Assembly: GCA_026545765.1 (NCBI GenBank) | Contig: CM048842.1 | Coordinates: forward strand, 30,491,167-30,555,166 | Source of the DNA: Plantago major | Lineage: Eukaryota > Streptophyta > Magnoliopsida > Lamiales > Plantaginaceae | DNA length: 64,000 nucleotides | Reading direction: 5' to 3' | Shown here: positions 25,791 to 38,480 of the stretch, piece by piece | How positions within the stretch are numbered: the stretch's first letter is position 1 | How the letters are laid out: every line of letters begins with the position of its first letter | Translations under genes and position numbers: made by a program | Notes under the pieces: generated by a model | What the model saw: only the letters and a program-made list of their open reading frames with translations | What the model was told of the DNA's origin: nothing | Database searches by the model: none

Positions 25791-28315
25791 ATGGCCTCCA
25801 AGAACACTTCAACATGTAAATCCTAATCCTCCACCGGTATCAATAAAAGCAAGCACGAGTCAAGTTATTGTTAACAATCGATCGGTAGGAGTTTTAATCT
25901 CGACCATTGACTTCAAGTCACGTAATGATTTGGGTGGTGCCATGGTTGAGGAATACCTCACGCTGCAATAGAAAACCAAACCGACAGAAAATTGATTCTC
26001 GACATGCTTGAAAAGGCACAAATCAAGGGTTTTCTATCCGCCGCCCAAGTGGATTTTCATCACTGATGTTGAATTTTACAACAACCTGTGATTATTTCTT
26101 ATGTTTCAAGGCACCAAATAGTGTCTATCAAAACCTCACCAAGGAAAGGAAATCCTTCCGACTTAACAACCTTCTCAGAAGTTGTTCGAGGTTCAAAATC
26201 TTGGAAAGGATTTTGAAATAAACACTAAGGATGATGAACACCTTGAAGGTGTTAAAGAACTTTACAAGGACGTGTGTGATCTTGAAAATCGATACACCCA
26301 TCGAAGTTCAAACTTGTTTACATCCAACCGTATATCCGCTGTTCACCGATGTACCGTTGATTCATGATGCTTTGGTCTACAAGGAGGTGCTCACCGATAA
26401 GCCAAGAACGATGGATCATGATGTTCTTGCCAATCAACAAGACAAAAGGTCGGAAACCTTTAATCGGGGAAAGTACGCTCATGAAATTCGAAGAAGATTC
26501 AAGGCTTCGAGCCTAAGATTGTCAAAGGACTAGCCGAGCCAAAGGCCATGAGGTTATGGTCTCAAGATATGCTACTTGCGAAAAGCTTGCATCGAGCTTA
26601 GAGATGGTCAATAGCCAACAAGAATTTACTCTACAAGTATGAGTATACAAATCAATGAAAAGGTTACCGGGTCTCGTAAAGGTCCTAAGAAGCGAAAATC
26701 AAAAGATATCCGAGAAAAGGTTATACCAAGAAGCCTGTAAATTCAAGAAAGAAGTCTGGCAAATCAAGACACACCCAAAGAGGTCAATTCAAGCCATTCG
26801 TAAGCATGGCGATGAACTCATCAATGCCGCAAAAGAGTTATCAACCATCGAACAAGTAGACTCAAGAAGAGAAAGTGCTTAAATGTTATGACTAATGCAG
26901 TAAAGCCTTTGATGAACTCATAAATGCCGCCAAGAGTGGTGAAAAGCACCAAGCCCCATATGCGTAAAACCGCAGGAATAATGGACCAACCGCCCAATGT
27001 CAATGAGAGCTCGACGATGAAGATGATGAACTAGTCATCTCAAGTCCTAGAAAGAACAAAGAGGGCTAAGGTTATCAAAAGTAATCGTGATAAGGTATCA
27101 AGAAGAACCTACACCACAAAGTTGTCAACCTATAGCAAAGGTTGTCAGCAAACACATCATCAGGGAATGACTCTCTTGCACAACTTCACAAAGCCCTGAT
27201 GAGTGGTATTTTAGTGCTGGCAGATGCTGATGGAAATGGTAAATGAACTCCATTTTGAATTACCAAGAATACAAGATGTCAAGAAAATCCTAATTAAATG
27301 TTGTTCCCTAAACTCAACGGTGGATCAAACCGGAGACATCTATAATGTAATGATCAAGGGGGGGAACTGGTTTGCATCAGAAAAAAGGTGAAAGTACCGT
27401 AAACTTCGCATAAGAAAGAAACGATCGGACAAGACGATAGAAAGGTCACAAGTTCCAAAGACCAAATCGCTTTAAATGGGTTTAACTCTTACCTTGTGAA
27501 AAATTTTATACTTATAAATCTTGTTACCTTATAAGAATTCTTTGTTACAGTAGTTAGAACGCAGAAACAAGAGGAAGTCGGAAGCCTTACCTCGATATCG
27601 AAAAGAGGTTCCTTCAACCTCAACTTGAGAATTGAGTTCTGCCAGTGTAAATGATTCTTAAAGAAAACTAACTTTCAGAAAATGTTTATATGCTCATTCA
27701 TGATAATGTTAACAGCTCCAACCGAGATGGAAGAAGATAAGGAATGCAAGAGACAAAACTTTATCAATCTTCTCAAGAACACATCACTGCCTTCAACTCA
27801 AGATGACAAATCAAGAACAAGTATTCAATCTCTTTCTTTCAAACTATTTACTTTCTAATATTCAATACTTTGAAACTCACTCAAAATTTTTCAGCTCAAA
27901 CAGATGTCAAGTTTCTATCTACAAGAAATTTCACTTCTTCAAACTCACATCAAAGATATTCAATGCTCAAGAAATGGCATGAGCATCGATCAAAATCTAT
28001 AACTCAATCTTAAACAAAATATCTATTTCATCACCAACCAAGTCTCCCATCTCAAAGATCAAGAAAATCCATCAAAACCTATAAAGATCAAATCACTTCA
28101 ACAAACAGATGCTTGTCAATCTTCTTATGATTATTCTCGATGACATCAAAAGGTTTGAGATAGGAAATTTGCAGATCGATCCATAGAAACTCATGAAGAC
28201 TTGATCAAGACTTGAAGACTAGTCTATTAGATGTTTACTTGGAGCTTTACCCCGTTGTCCTAATACATAATACGCTTAAGCTCACAAGAAAATACAACAA
28301 AACTACGAGTAACTC
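25791..28315 (+). pseudogene. Extra 3' coding region of copy C (shortened)
   Basis: It begins with MASKNTST at 25791. Readable parts include GGAMVEEYL near 25940, a segment containing KGFLSAAQVDFH near 26030, and FEVQNLGKDFEINTKDDEHL at 26182-26250. These match 33830-32500 of D reversed. The later coiled-coil part present in B and D is missing. The final 250 bp match the pre-polypurine-tract area of B. The product is unknown and the region is broken in many places. Confidence 0.55.
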
Positions 28316-31300
28316 AGACAACAGAGTAACCAAGCTCCAAGTAAACATCCTAATAAACTAGTCTTCAAGTCTTCAATTTCTTCAAGTCTTCAATGTTGTT
28401 TCGTGATTAGTCTGCAAATTTTCTATCTCCAAACCTTTGATGTCATCGTAATAGTCATAGAGAAGTGTTCGATGAGCATCTCGTGTCTCCGCAAATCCAC
28501 GCACTTTGTAGGTTTTGGTAGGATTTTTCGACAAAATGTTTGACCCACGTATACTTTCCCACTTCCAGCATGCTCTATTCGATATCCAAAGCTTGAAGTA
28601 TTCAGAGATAATCTTCGATATTTGATGTCACCCTTGTATTGATCTTCGCTAGATAGAACGATTCATGGTTCTACAAAAGTCTTGCTCTTGTGCTCGCTCG
28701 TGATATTCGTAATCGTGCACATCATCCTGCTTTCCATATCGACATTCATCGAGAGGTCCTTTCATGGCTTCAGCCTTCGACAACTTCAAAATCCAACCGT
28801 GCTTTAATGTGATTGGTGTTGATCAAGGTCATTTATCTTTTCTCCATGCCATAAGTTGTTTATGGATTGGTTCGAAATCTTGAATTTACTAATAGATGCT
28901 TAAGTTCCGTAATCCAATAGCCATTTTTCCGATTGATGCACCAGAGAGAGGAATCATTGTCATACATCACATACTCTATTTCGCTTCTTCCGCCCGAGTG
29001 GAAGTCGATTTTGTCTTTGCTCACCTCTCACCGCTCCTTCTCCTTGAATTCTCTTTGGGGTTGTTGCTTGAAGAGCCACCACCGGATAGACTTGGTATTT
29101 CGAGAGGGTGTTTTAGTCGCTAGGGCTTTGGCAAAATGGGCCCGCTTAGGCTTTCAATTTTCCTTTTCTTGTGAAGAGGAGCTTCATCTTCATCGCTTCT
29201 CATCATCATCAAGATTGAATCTTGTGAGTTTTACGCCTTCTTCATTGCCTGTGGACTTGATTTGACCTTCTTCTTCTTCTTTAGAAGATTCATCAATCCC
29301 TTTAACTTGTCTTCTCCTCGAGCCTTGGTACTTTGAGGTTTCGTACGGCCCTTGTTATCATTTTAGTTCCTTCAAGAGGTTTCGGGAAGCTACTATTTGC
29401 AAAGCATTGCTTCGAGGAGGGTTCATTGATTCGAGTGGTGGCGGAAGTTTTCATGTTTCTTCTTCCTTTCGAGCACTACCTGAGATTTCTTCTTGTTTTC
29501 TCCTTCTTCCCATTACCCCTAACTTTGAGGTCCAGATTTGTACATTCTTTCCCCTTAGTCATTGTCAATGACCTACCTCATAAAGGAATCAGAGAGAGTT
29601 AAAATGCCCTTGTAAATAATTATAGCAAAGGACCAACTTCAAGTTCGGCTTGAGCTCGATTTTGCTTGATAAGTCCATTGTCCTTATCGTTGAGCTCGCT
29701 AATGGGCCTAGGATGGCATCCGCTTCCAAAGAAGGTAACTTGCCTCGAAAGCTTTTTCACTAAAGACGATCATCGCCCTTATCATTCCTGCATCTTTCCG
29801 AAAGCAATGACTATGCTAGTTGTTCTCGAGTGATGAGCTCAAGGAACTTTCTCATTTCGAGGAGACGAGGCAATTACTTCCTTGTTTTGTGAAGACATCT
29901 CCTCGTCGTAGTAGCCAAGATTGCACCTATTCATGTATTCATGGAGGAACATTCGCGCTTGTTGAAAATTGTAGGAGCAATCAGCTTCCTTTTCAAGTGA
30001 GAAACCGCTAGATGTTCATTGCGGTGCTCGCCAAAGTCTTGTCTTCTTCATCATCCGAGTAATCAGCCAAAGGATCTTCATCCTCTCGACATTTTCATCG
30101 ATTGTATCGAGTCCAAAGAACCATCTCGTAGATTGGTTTCTTTCCTTCGGGAGGAGGATGGTACTTTTGAAGATGATGCAGCCTTTAGCATCATGCTTGA
30201 CTTCGTATACTTCAAGATCGAAGTTCTTTGGTGATATCATGCACAGCATCTCGTAGCTCTTTAACCTCAGAGTAAGCAATCATTTCTTGTAAGTATTGAT
30301 CTTGTAGTTGATCAAGCTTGTCTCTGGATTTAGCTATTTGATCTTCCAGTTGAAGATGGAGCTGTTGTTCTTCTTCCAACAGTTGTCTGAGTTGAGCAGA
30401 TCTGGTTTGAGTGTTTAATATTTTCTGATCGGTTTCTTCAGAAAGCTCAACTACTTGTTCAGTAGTAATTGGGTGTTGGTTAGAAGATGGATGAGTAGAT
30501 TTTTGAGGAGATGGACACGGAGATTTCTGTGAAGGCTTCTCAAGGTGCTTTTCAAAGAATGAGGCATCATTTCAGTGAAATTCCTCCGTCCCCCGTGCAA
30601 GCATCATCATCATCCTTTTATCTCAGGTCATCCCTTTTCGTGATGGTCAAGGGAGGTTCGTCGAAGTCATTTTCATTTATCTCTTCCTCATCATCTTCAG
30701 ACACAAGATTGATCACTTTAGGAATAGTGATCTTCTGCCCATTATCCTCTTCTTGTTCAGAAGGTATAAATTGCAGAGTTTGGGGCAGGACTGGCTTAAA
30801 TGCCATTTGTAATCTTGTCTGACCATCTGCCTGTTCAAAGGCTTGTATCAAACTATGCGCTACTTCTCTGGAGAAATCCTTATGCAATAGAGTCGCAATT
30901 GTGTATTGTTCGGTAGGGAACATTGCATGGATGTATGTCTCCAAGTCAAGAGCTCGTGCTCGTCTGGTTGGTTGATCTGTGATTCTCAATATTTCAGAGA
31001 TCGAGCACATTAACCTTTGCCATTTCTTGAAGCATTTAATGTGCTTTGGCAAGGTGTGTGTTTTGAAGAAGGGAAGTAGGTCCCTTGTCTCAACATTGGG
31101 AACCTGCTCGGCACTTGTTTGAGCCTGAACGAAAAAGTTTTGAGTGAGCTTCAAAACTTTTGTAGATATCTGAGTGAAAGTGTAGTTTAGTTTCTGAGTT
31201 ACCTGAGTTAGTACTTCAGGCTCAGAGACTTGTGCTACTGAGACAATTGGTGTCTCAGATATCTTGTTGTGAGGTGAAGACTTGGAAGTCTGGTCCTCAT

Positions 31301-33838
31301 CAACCTTTCTTTCTTGAACCTGAGAATCAAGAATAATACAATACTTAGGAAATTATTTGAAAGAATTTGTGCATAAATATGCTTTTAATGAATTTTGATT
31401 TTTGCTACTTACTTCCTCAAAAGGAAGCTCAGAGTCATTTTTCTCATAAACTTTTTCAGTTTCTGGTGTTCTTTCGAGTGATGTTGCCTTGGGGGCTTCA
31501 TCAATTTCCATTGATGCAGGGGATGTCGCAACTTTGTCCCCGTGCATTTCTACTTCTGATTGATCCTGTGAGTAGAAAGTATTGAATATTTTTAGAAGAG
31601 ATATAAGATAACCCAAGATGAAGAATACTTATCACTTGATTCGTCATATACCTTCATGCTAGAAGGCTCAGTGATGTGTTCTTCAGAAACCTTGTTGGTC
31701 TCTGGCATTTTTGCCTTATCTTCTTCCATCTCAGTTGGAGCCTGTTAGAAACATTTATTTTGAATGATTAAGCACATAAACTTATAACTGAAGAAGTGTT
31801 ATCTTAAGAATCCATTATTACCTGTGATGTGGTCGATGTCTTAAGAGGCGAGGTTGAGGAAACCTCCTTCTCGCTTCGAGGTAAGCTTTTCACCTTCTTG
31901 TTTGTGTGTTTCTAACTCACCGTAATAAAGAATTTTTATAAATAACAAGATGTACAAGCATAAAAATTTTCACAAGATAAGAGTTAAACCGGTCACACCG
32001 AGTAGTTTCAGTCGATTGGTCTCGAACTTGTGACCTTTCTATACTTTGGTCTTCTTGTCCCAAAGGCGCTTTTGCTTGAAGTTTCGTACTTCACACCTTT
32101 CCCGAATATGCAACTCAGCTGCCTCCCCGGTTGATCATTCTCGGTAGATGTCTCAGCTTGATCCTCTCATCGAGTCGGGGAACCCGCTTTTTTGCAGATT
32201 TTCTTCAAAGATACCGCATTGCTTGTAATTCAAATGGAGTTCGCTTACCATTTCATCAACCACTTGTGGCTGTTGGTTTGTGGTCTCGAAGCAGGATTGG
32301 TCAAGAGAATGTTCTTCCATTTTTAGTCATGTGGCTTCCATCAAGATCCGCCAAGATTAAAATACCACTCAAGTCAAGTCTTTTGAAGTGTGCAAGAGAA
32401 ATATTCCCGATGATGTGTTTGCACCAACAACCTTTGCTATAGTTCAAGAACTCCGTGGTGTAGTTCTTCTTCAGATACCTTATCACCGCCATCGCTTCAA
32501 GAACCTTAGCCCTCTTTGTTCTTTCTAGGACTTGAGAGATGACTAGTTCATCATCTTCATCGCCGAGCTCTCATCAAGATTGGGAACCGATTGTCCATTA
32601 TTCCGCGGTTTCGCAGATAGGCTCGTGTTTTTCACCACTTTTGGCAAGATTTATGAGTTCATCGCCAGGCTTTCGCATTAGTCGCAACATTTCGAAAGCA
32701 CTTTCTTGCCGAGTCTACTTGTTTAGTAGTTGATAACCTTTTTCATCATTGATGATTTCATCCGCTTTTATCGCTTCATCGACAATGCCCGCAGATATCT
32801 CGAGAATCGACAACCTTTGGGTGTCTTTTGATTTGCCGCCAGACTTCTTTCTTGAAGTTCGGGCTTCTTGGTCGCAACCTTTCTTCGTGATACCTTTTCG
32901 CATTTCGCTTCTTAGAACCTTTCCGAGACCCAAGAACCTTTTTCATCAAGTTTGTATACTCATATTTGTAGAGTAGGTTATCATGCTATTTCAAATTGCC
33001 TCTCGAGCTCAATGCCAATCTTTTCCAAAGAAGTAGCATATTTTCGCACTATATCCTACAAAGGCCTTTCGCTCAGCTAGTCCTTTGGTAATCTTAGGCT
33101 CAAGCCTCAATCTTCTTCACAAACTTCTAAAGGCGATTTTCCCGCTTAAAAGGGTTTTCCAAATTTTGTCTTGTTGATTCAGCAAGAATATCATCATCCA
33201 CTGCTTCGCTTATCCGTCAAGACCTCCTTGTAGACCATCAAAGCATCTCAGGAAGAATGCAAGCCAAGATATCCCAAAGGAACCAACAGATGTCCGGTTC
33301 GGATCAAGAAGCTTGAACTCAAGGTGTATCCGATTTTAGATCACACACGCCATCAGAAAGTTCTTTAACACCTTCAAGGAGTTCATCATCCTTGGTGTTT
33401 ATTTCAAAATCCTTTCCAAGATTTTGAAACTCAAACAACTTACGTAGTTGTTAAGTCCGTATGATTTCCTTTCTCGATCGAGGTTTTAATGCATACTATT
33501 TCAAAGGTTTTCGTAAACACAGAAATAATCCTCGAGTTGTTGTAGAATTCCAACACATCGAGTGATGAAATTCCACTAGGCGAGCGATAAAAAGCCCTCG
33601 ATTTGTGCCTTTCAAGCATGTCAAGAATTAGCTTCGGCTCGTTCTCTATTCCACCGTGAGGTATTCCTCAACCATGGCACCACCCCAAATCATTCTGTGA
33701 TTTGAAGTCCAATGGTCGATTAAAATCTCCTACCAATGGGTTGTTCATAATAACCAACTCGTGCTTGCTTTTCAGCCAGCATCAAAGGAGGATTGAGATT
33801 TTAGTGTAGTTGAAATTTTAGGGCCATCTCTTTATATA
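28316..33838 (-). pseudogene. Extra 3' coding region of Sirevirus D (most complete copy)
   Basis: Reading from 33838 down: an N-terminal part equivalent to MAS... of C, the segment with GRSILEISA-like strings (32715-32933), an acidic Glu/Pro-rich stretch (31353-31616), a well preserved 178-codon stretch (30618-31154; LPKHIKCFKKWQ, then IPKVINLVSEDDEEE), heptad-rich coil sequence (30016-30500), a basic region and finally the GYWI-type module near 28860-28960. At about 5.5 kb this is far longer than a typical env-like ORF of the lineage. No cleavage signal or membrane anchor is evident. It is broken in many places. Confidence 0.6.
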
Positions 33839-34650
33839 GTGTAGGATTTGAAATTAGTGTTTGAAAGAGATTTGATTTAGTAATTCTTTGCGTAAAACTT
33901 AATCTTGATTTGCGAGATTGTAGAAGGTTTGCAGAGAATCAGAGAAGGATTTGCTATTTTTGTGCAAGATGAGTTTTGATTAGGCAAAAGTGATTTCTAT
34001 GCCAAAATCCTATATATATAGCTTGAATCCCAATGCATAAATACATACAAATTGATTTTGTGTGTACGATCTGTGATTTGCAAAGCGCGTGAGCTAGTTC
34101 GCATTAAATGCTTAGTGGGCCATGTCCAATTTCAACAAATTCACTACTTATCGTGAATTAATTTCCACCGTATACTTCAATCGCTTAATTTCATCAAGGG
34201 TACCCATTGCTTATCAGCAATGATCACAATCAACAAGTGTAATTGTGCCCATTTAATGAATTTTGCGCATAGCTTTCTAATCACGCTTTGTATGACCAAG
34301 AACACTGCTTGCATCTCAATCATTTTATACTTAGGATTTCCAAGTTTTTCATCAAGATAGAAATAATGCGAAGTTTCAAGAGAGTTGATCGCAGATAGTT
34401 ATACTATTCTTTTGTGTTCCCTGCTTATAGAGTGATTCGATATCCGAGTTCCGCCTCGTAGATCTTAAGCTATCTTTTGCTTTTAGCCTTTTGACTTCGA
34501 TACCCATTCCGCATTTCTTTTCTCTCTCGATACCCGCTCCAGTATTTCTTCTGGATGCCCGCTCTGTACCTCTTCGGATGCCCGCTCCAGTATACCTCTT
34601 CTCCGATGCCCGCTCCAGATAATTCGAACTCTTCTGTTCATTGGTAGTTC
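33839..34650 (-). other. Spacer between pol and extra 3' ORF, piece D
   Basis: No gene is seen. It contains a TATATATA string near 34010-34020 upstream of the extra ORF, and near 34500-34620 a short direct-repeat tract built on GATGCCCGCTCC units. Both are shared with the other copies. Confidence 0.5.
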
Positions 34651-37600
34651 CATTAGTCCAAGACTATGTCTTAAGGCTAAGAATCTACTTTTTTGTAGTG
34701 GCTTAGTGAAGATATCTGCAAGTTGGTCTTCAGTGCCAATCTTGAGTATCTCTATATTGTCCTTTTCAACATGGTCTCTGATGAAGTGATGTCTAACATC
34801 AATGTGCTTTGTTCTTGCATGAAATTTAGGATTCCGTGTAATTGCGATAGCACTTGTGTTGTCACAGAAAATGGGAGTTTTCTTCTCATCGAGTCGATAG
34901 TCTTTAAGTTGTTGTTGTATCCACAGAATTTGTGTTGCACAACAACCAGCAGCAATATATTTAGCCTCTGTGGTAGAAGTTGCAATTGAGTTTTGCTTCT
35001 TGCTAAACCATGAGATAAGTCTAGTACCCAGAAACTAACAAGTTCCTGAGGTGCTTTTCCTATCAAATGGATCCAAAGATAATCAGCCTGAGTACCCAAA
35101 TAAACTCAATCCACTTTCTTTAGGATACCACAATCCTACATCTATCGTATCCTTTACATACCTTAATATTTTCATAGCAATGTTGTAGTGTGTTTGCATT
35201 CGATTTGTCTCAAATTCAGCACATACTCCAACGGCATATTGAATATCAGGTCTACTTGCAGTGAGGTAAAGTAGTGAACCTATCAATTTCCTATACTTAT
35301 GTTCTTCAACACTCTTATCTGATTCAGTATAGGTTATTTTAGTTCCAATGCTCATAGGTATCTTAGCATTCTTTTCAGAAGGCTTAAGATTGAATTTTGT
35401 GAGCAAATCTTTTGCATACTTTGTTTGACTAATGAATATTCCATCATTGAGTTGCTTGACTTGCAATCCTCGGAAATAATTCATTTCTCCCATCATGCTC
35501 ATCTCAAACTTGCTTTTCATGAGATTTGCAAAGTCATTACAAAGTTGCTTGTCCTTAGATCCAAATATGATGTCATCAACATATACTTGAACTAAGAGTA
35601 GTTTCCCGTCATGATTTAAGGTAAATAAAGTTTTATCAACTTCACCTTTCTTGAAACCACTTTCCAGAAGGTACTTGGCCAAAGTGTCATACCATGCTCT
35701 TGGAGCCTGCTTTCATATACAGAGCTCAGAGTTTATAGACCATTTTACTTTCTGAGGAAACTTCAAAGCTAGGTGGTTGCTCAACATAAACTTCTTCTGC
35801 AAGTTCTCCGTTTAAGATTGTACTTTTGACATCCATCTGATAAACTTTAAAATCTTTATGAGCTGCAAAGGCTAGAAAGAGTCTTATTGCATCCAACTGC
35901 AACCTGCATATGACTCACAAAGTTCAGCCTTCACCGGTAAATTCTCGCAACCAATCTTGCTTTGTTTCGTTATTTCACCAGATTCATTCATCTTGTTTCT
36001 GAAAACCTATTTAGTTCCAATCACAGATATTCCTTCTATAAATGGAACTAGTTTCCAGACTTTGTTTCTCTCAAATTGATCCAACTCTTCTTGCATTGCG
36101 TAGATCCAAACTTGGTCTCCTAATGCTTCTTCTATATTTTTAGGTTCAATATTCGAGATGAAACATCCAAAGAGAGAGTTAGCATTTTCACTATCGCTTC
36201 CTAGTCCTAACACCGATTAATTGGTCCAATTATATCCTTTGCAGATGATCTTAGATCCATCTCATCATAGGTTTAGTGCTAGTAGGATCAATATCCACGT
36301 GATCCTAATGTGAATCACTAAGATTTTGATTTGATACTTTTTCAAGATTCCAGATATCGACATATGGGAAATGTCATGGATATCCTGACTTTTTCAAAGG
36401 TTAGAGATATCTGAACATGCATTTCAAAGATTCTTATTTTCGATACCTCTTCATGATGAAGGTTCTCAAGAACTGCTCCATTTCTCGAAAACTCATAGGA
36501 AATTCCTCATCATGTCCGTGAGTCATCTTGTTGTTACTAGGCATTTCAAGCTTTTCTACGCCGTAGTCATCCTCACTTTCCATAATGATGTTTCTCCTTT
36601 CGAGGATTCTTCTTTAGAATCCTCAAGAATAGTTCTTTGAACCTTTCTCGAGAGTTCATCATTAGGAGGTGTTTTCTTTTCCTTCATAGAATACAATATG
36701 AATTGATTCTTCAATTTTATTTGTTCTTTGTTGTAAACTCAGAAGCTTTGCTATTTGTGGAGTAACCAAGAAAACACCTTCATCTCGCTTTGGTTGAAAT
36801 GTTCTTATAATCTTTCCCATTGTTTAAAACAAAACATCTACAACCAAATACTCTTTATGTTTGATATTAGGGGTCTACCAACCAAGATTTCATAGGGTCT
36901 TGTCATGGTGTTTGTTTATCAAACATCTGCTCGAGTGTAGCAGTCAGGTTTACGCTTCAACCCAATAATCTTCACTTATTTCAAAGGTCGCCTAGCATCG
37001 CCCTTGCAGCCTTCATTATGGTTCTGCTTTCGCAACACCATTTTGTTGAGGTGTTCTTACAGAGGAAAGTTGGTGTTGTATACCTTGCAGTACAAAATCC
37101 TTTATGTATCGTTGATAAACTCAAGATCATGGTCTGCTCGATTGCAGATACCTTGTCATTTTCATGACTTCAAGCTTTTTCAAAGAAGTTTTGCATTCCA
37201 CCCGCATCGATTTGTGTTTCGTAAAGACAACCCAAGTGAATCTTGAGAAGTCATCTACAACAACCGCATATACTTCTTGTCTGCATAACTAGTTACGATG
37301 ATTCAAAAGATCCATGTAAAAGTTGCAGGGTCTAACACTAGAGTGTCCGATTTGACTTGAAAGAGATCTTAGATTGTTTCCATCCGACAGAAGAAATGAT
37401 ACTATCCTTTCCGGAAGATGTTCGAAGGCCAACCACTAACTCTTTCGCAAGTCTATTCGTAGTTTTGAAGTTCAAGTGACTCATTCTTTGTGCCATAACC
37501 AAGGTTCTTCAGGTGACCAGATTGACTCACCATGAGACATTCTTCATTGTGGCAGATGCCCAATCGGCAACATAAAGATCGCTTCCGCCACCAACTAAGA

Positions 37601-38480
37601 TCATTTCTTTGACTCATTGTCAATTAGTTTGCAGATTTAGCTTTGAATTTTATAGTAAAACCTCATGTCGCAAAATGTCTCATGCTAAATAGATTATATT
37701 TCAAATCCTTAACATGTAATACGCCGTTGATTGTTAAAGTCCCCAATTTGACGCTACAAATCCCGTAGAGGGATTTAGTTCTCCAAAGAACTGATATCCG
37801 GTCCTGTGCAAGCTTTGTAATCAACCAGATTTGCTTTGTCTCCGCCATGTGCTTTCCGATCCACTATCAAATAGCCATTGTGCTTTAGTCCAGAGGCATT
37901 CTCGCACAACAGAAACAGAGATTATGTTCTCATATCTTTGATGGAACCGCTAATTAAAGGTTCTTCCAAAGAGGAATCCATTTTTGAATGAATTTCTTTG
38001 AAATATGCTTTTATTCTGACAGAACGTAAGGAGGAATTCTATTTGAATGGATGTTATCATTAGTAAGAATTATTTTCTTCGTGTGTTCCTAGGTGCTCCA
38101 TATGATGCTTTCAGACACTGTTGTTTCGAGTTTGCTTTTCAAAGAACTTAGCCTTCCTCGCTGATTTCTTCTAGCCCGCATTCAGATTTTCAGTGGCTTG
38201 ATTTAACTTCCACTTCGATAACTTTGAGCAATTCTAGCTTTCAACCATCGCTTCGCTTCCCGCTTGTACTCATGAGCAAGTTGTTTTCTGATGCCTTTGT
38301 AGCCAATACCGTTTCGAGCACTTGAAGCTATCTGAGATCTTTTCTCAGCAGCTTTGCTAGTCTATGGTTGGTCCAATTTCTTTCCAGAAAAAGTGACATG
38401 GGAGAATTTGCCAGCTCCTGTAATTCTACCTTTTTTAGAGACATAGCATTGTGGGTGTTTACACTTTCTCGCAAGAGAAT
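34651..38480 (-). pseudogene. pol fossil of Sirevirus D
   Basis: Minus-strand pol. RNase H lies at 34752-35099, RT at about 34990-36280 with a 199-codon open stretch at 35083-35682 ([19 protein letters not shown] and EMSMMGEMNYFRGLQVKQ), the integrase C-terminal part near 36650-36950, the integrase core near 36950-37550, pre-integrase segment 37560-37800, protease DSG area near 37850-37880 and gag-PR spacer to 38480. The YVDD metal-binding motif of RT is present. It is broken overall. The sequence is very close to E and C over RT, suggesting recent common origin. Confidence 0.82.

Larger units (their letters stand above)
18047..28315 (+). mobile_element. Sirevirus-like copy C, plus strand, 3' LTR missing
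   Basis: A plus-strand copy inside B. It starts within a 5'-truncated LTR (18047-19206), followed by PBS, gag, PR-IN-RT-RNase H and a shortened extra 3' region. It stops at about 28315, before any polypurine tract or 3' LTR, at a head-to-head junction with minus-strand copy D. Compared with D it lacks about 2.6 kb of the extra 3' region (the part equivalent to roughly 28450-31100). It is broken with many breaks. The abrupt ends on both sides point to rearrangement or an assembly join rather than simple insertion. Confidence 0.75.
28316..38480 (-). mobile_element. Sirevirus-like piece D, minus strand, lacking both LTRs
   Basis: A minus-strand piece running (in its own direction) from the gag-PR spacer at 38480 through pol to the end of the extra 3' region at 28316. 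It lacks gag, PBS and both LTRs. Its low end faces copy C head-to-head; its high end meets plus-strand piece E. It overlaps in content with B's retained parts (37970-38480 with 41402-41900; 28316-32480 with 13800-18046), so it is a separate copy and not B's missing middle. It is broken. Confidence 0.7.
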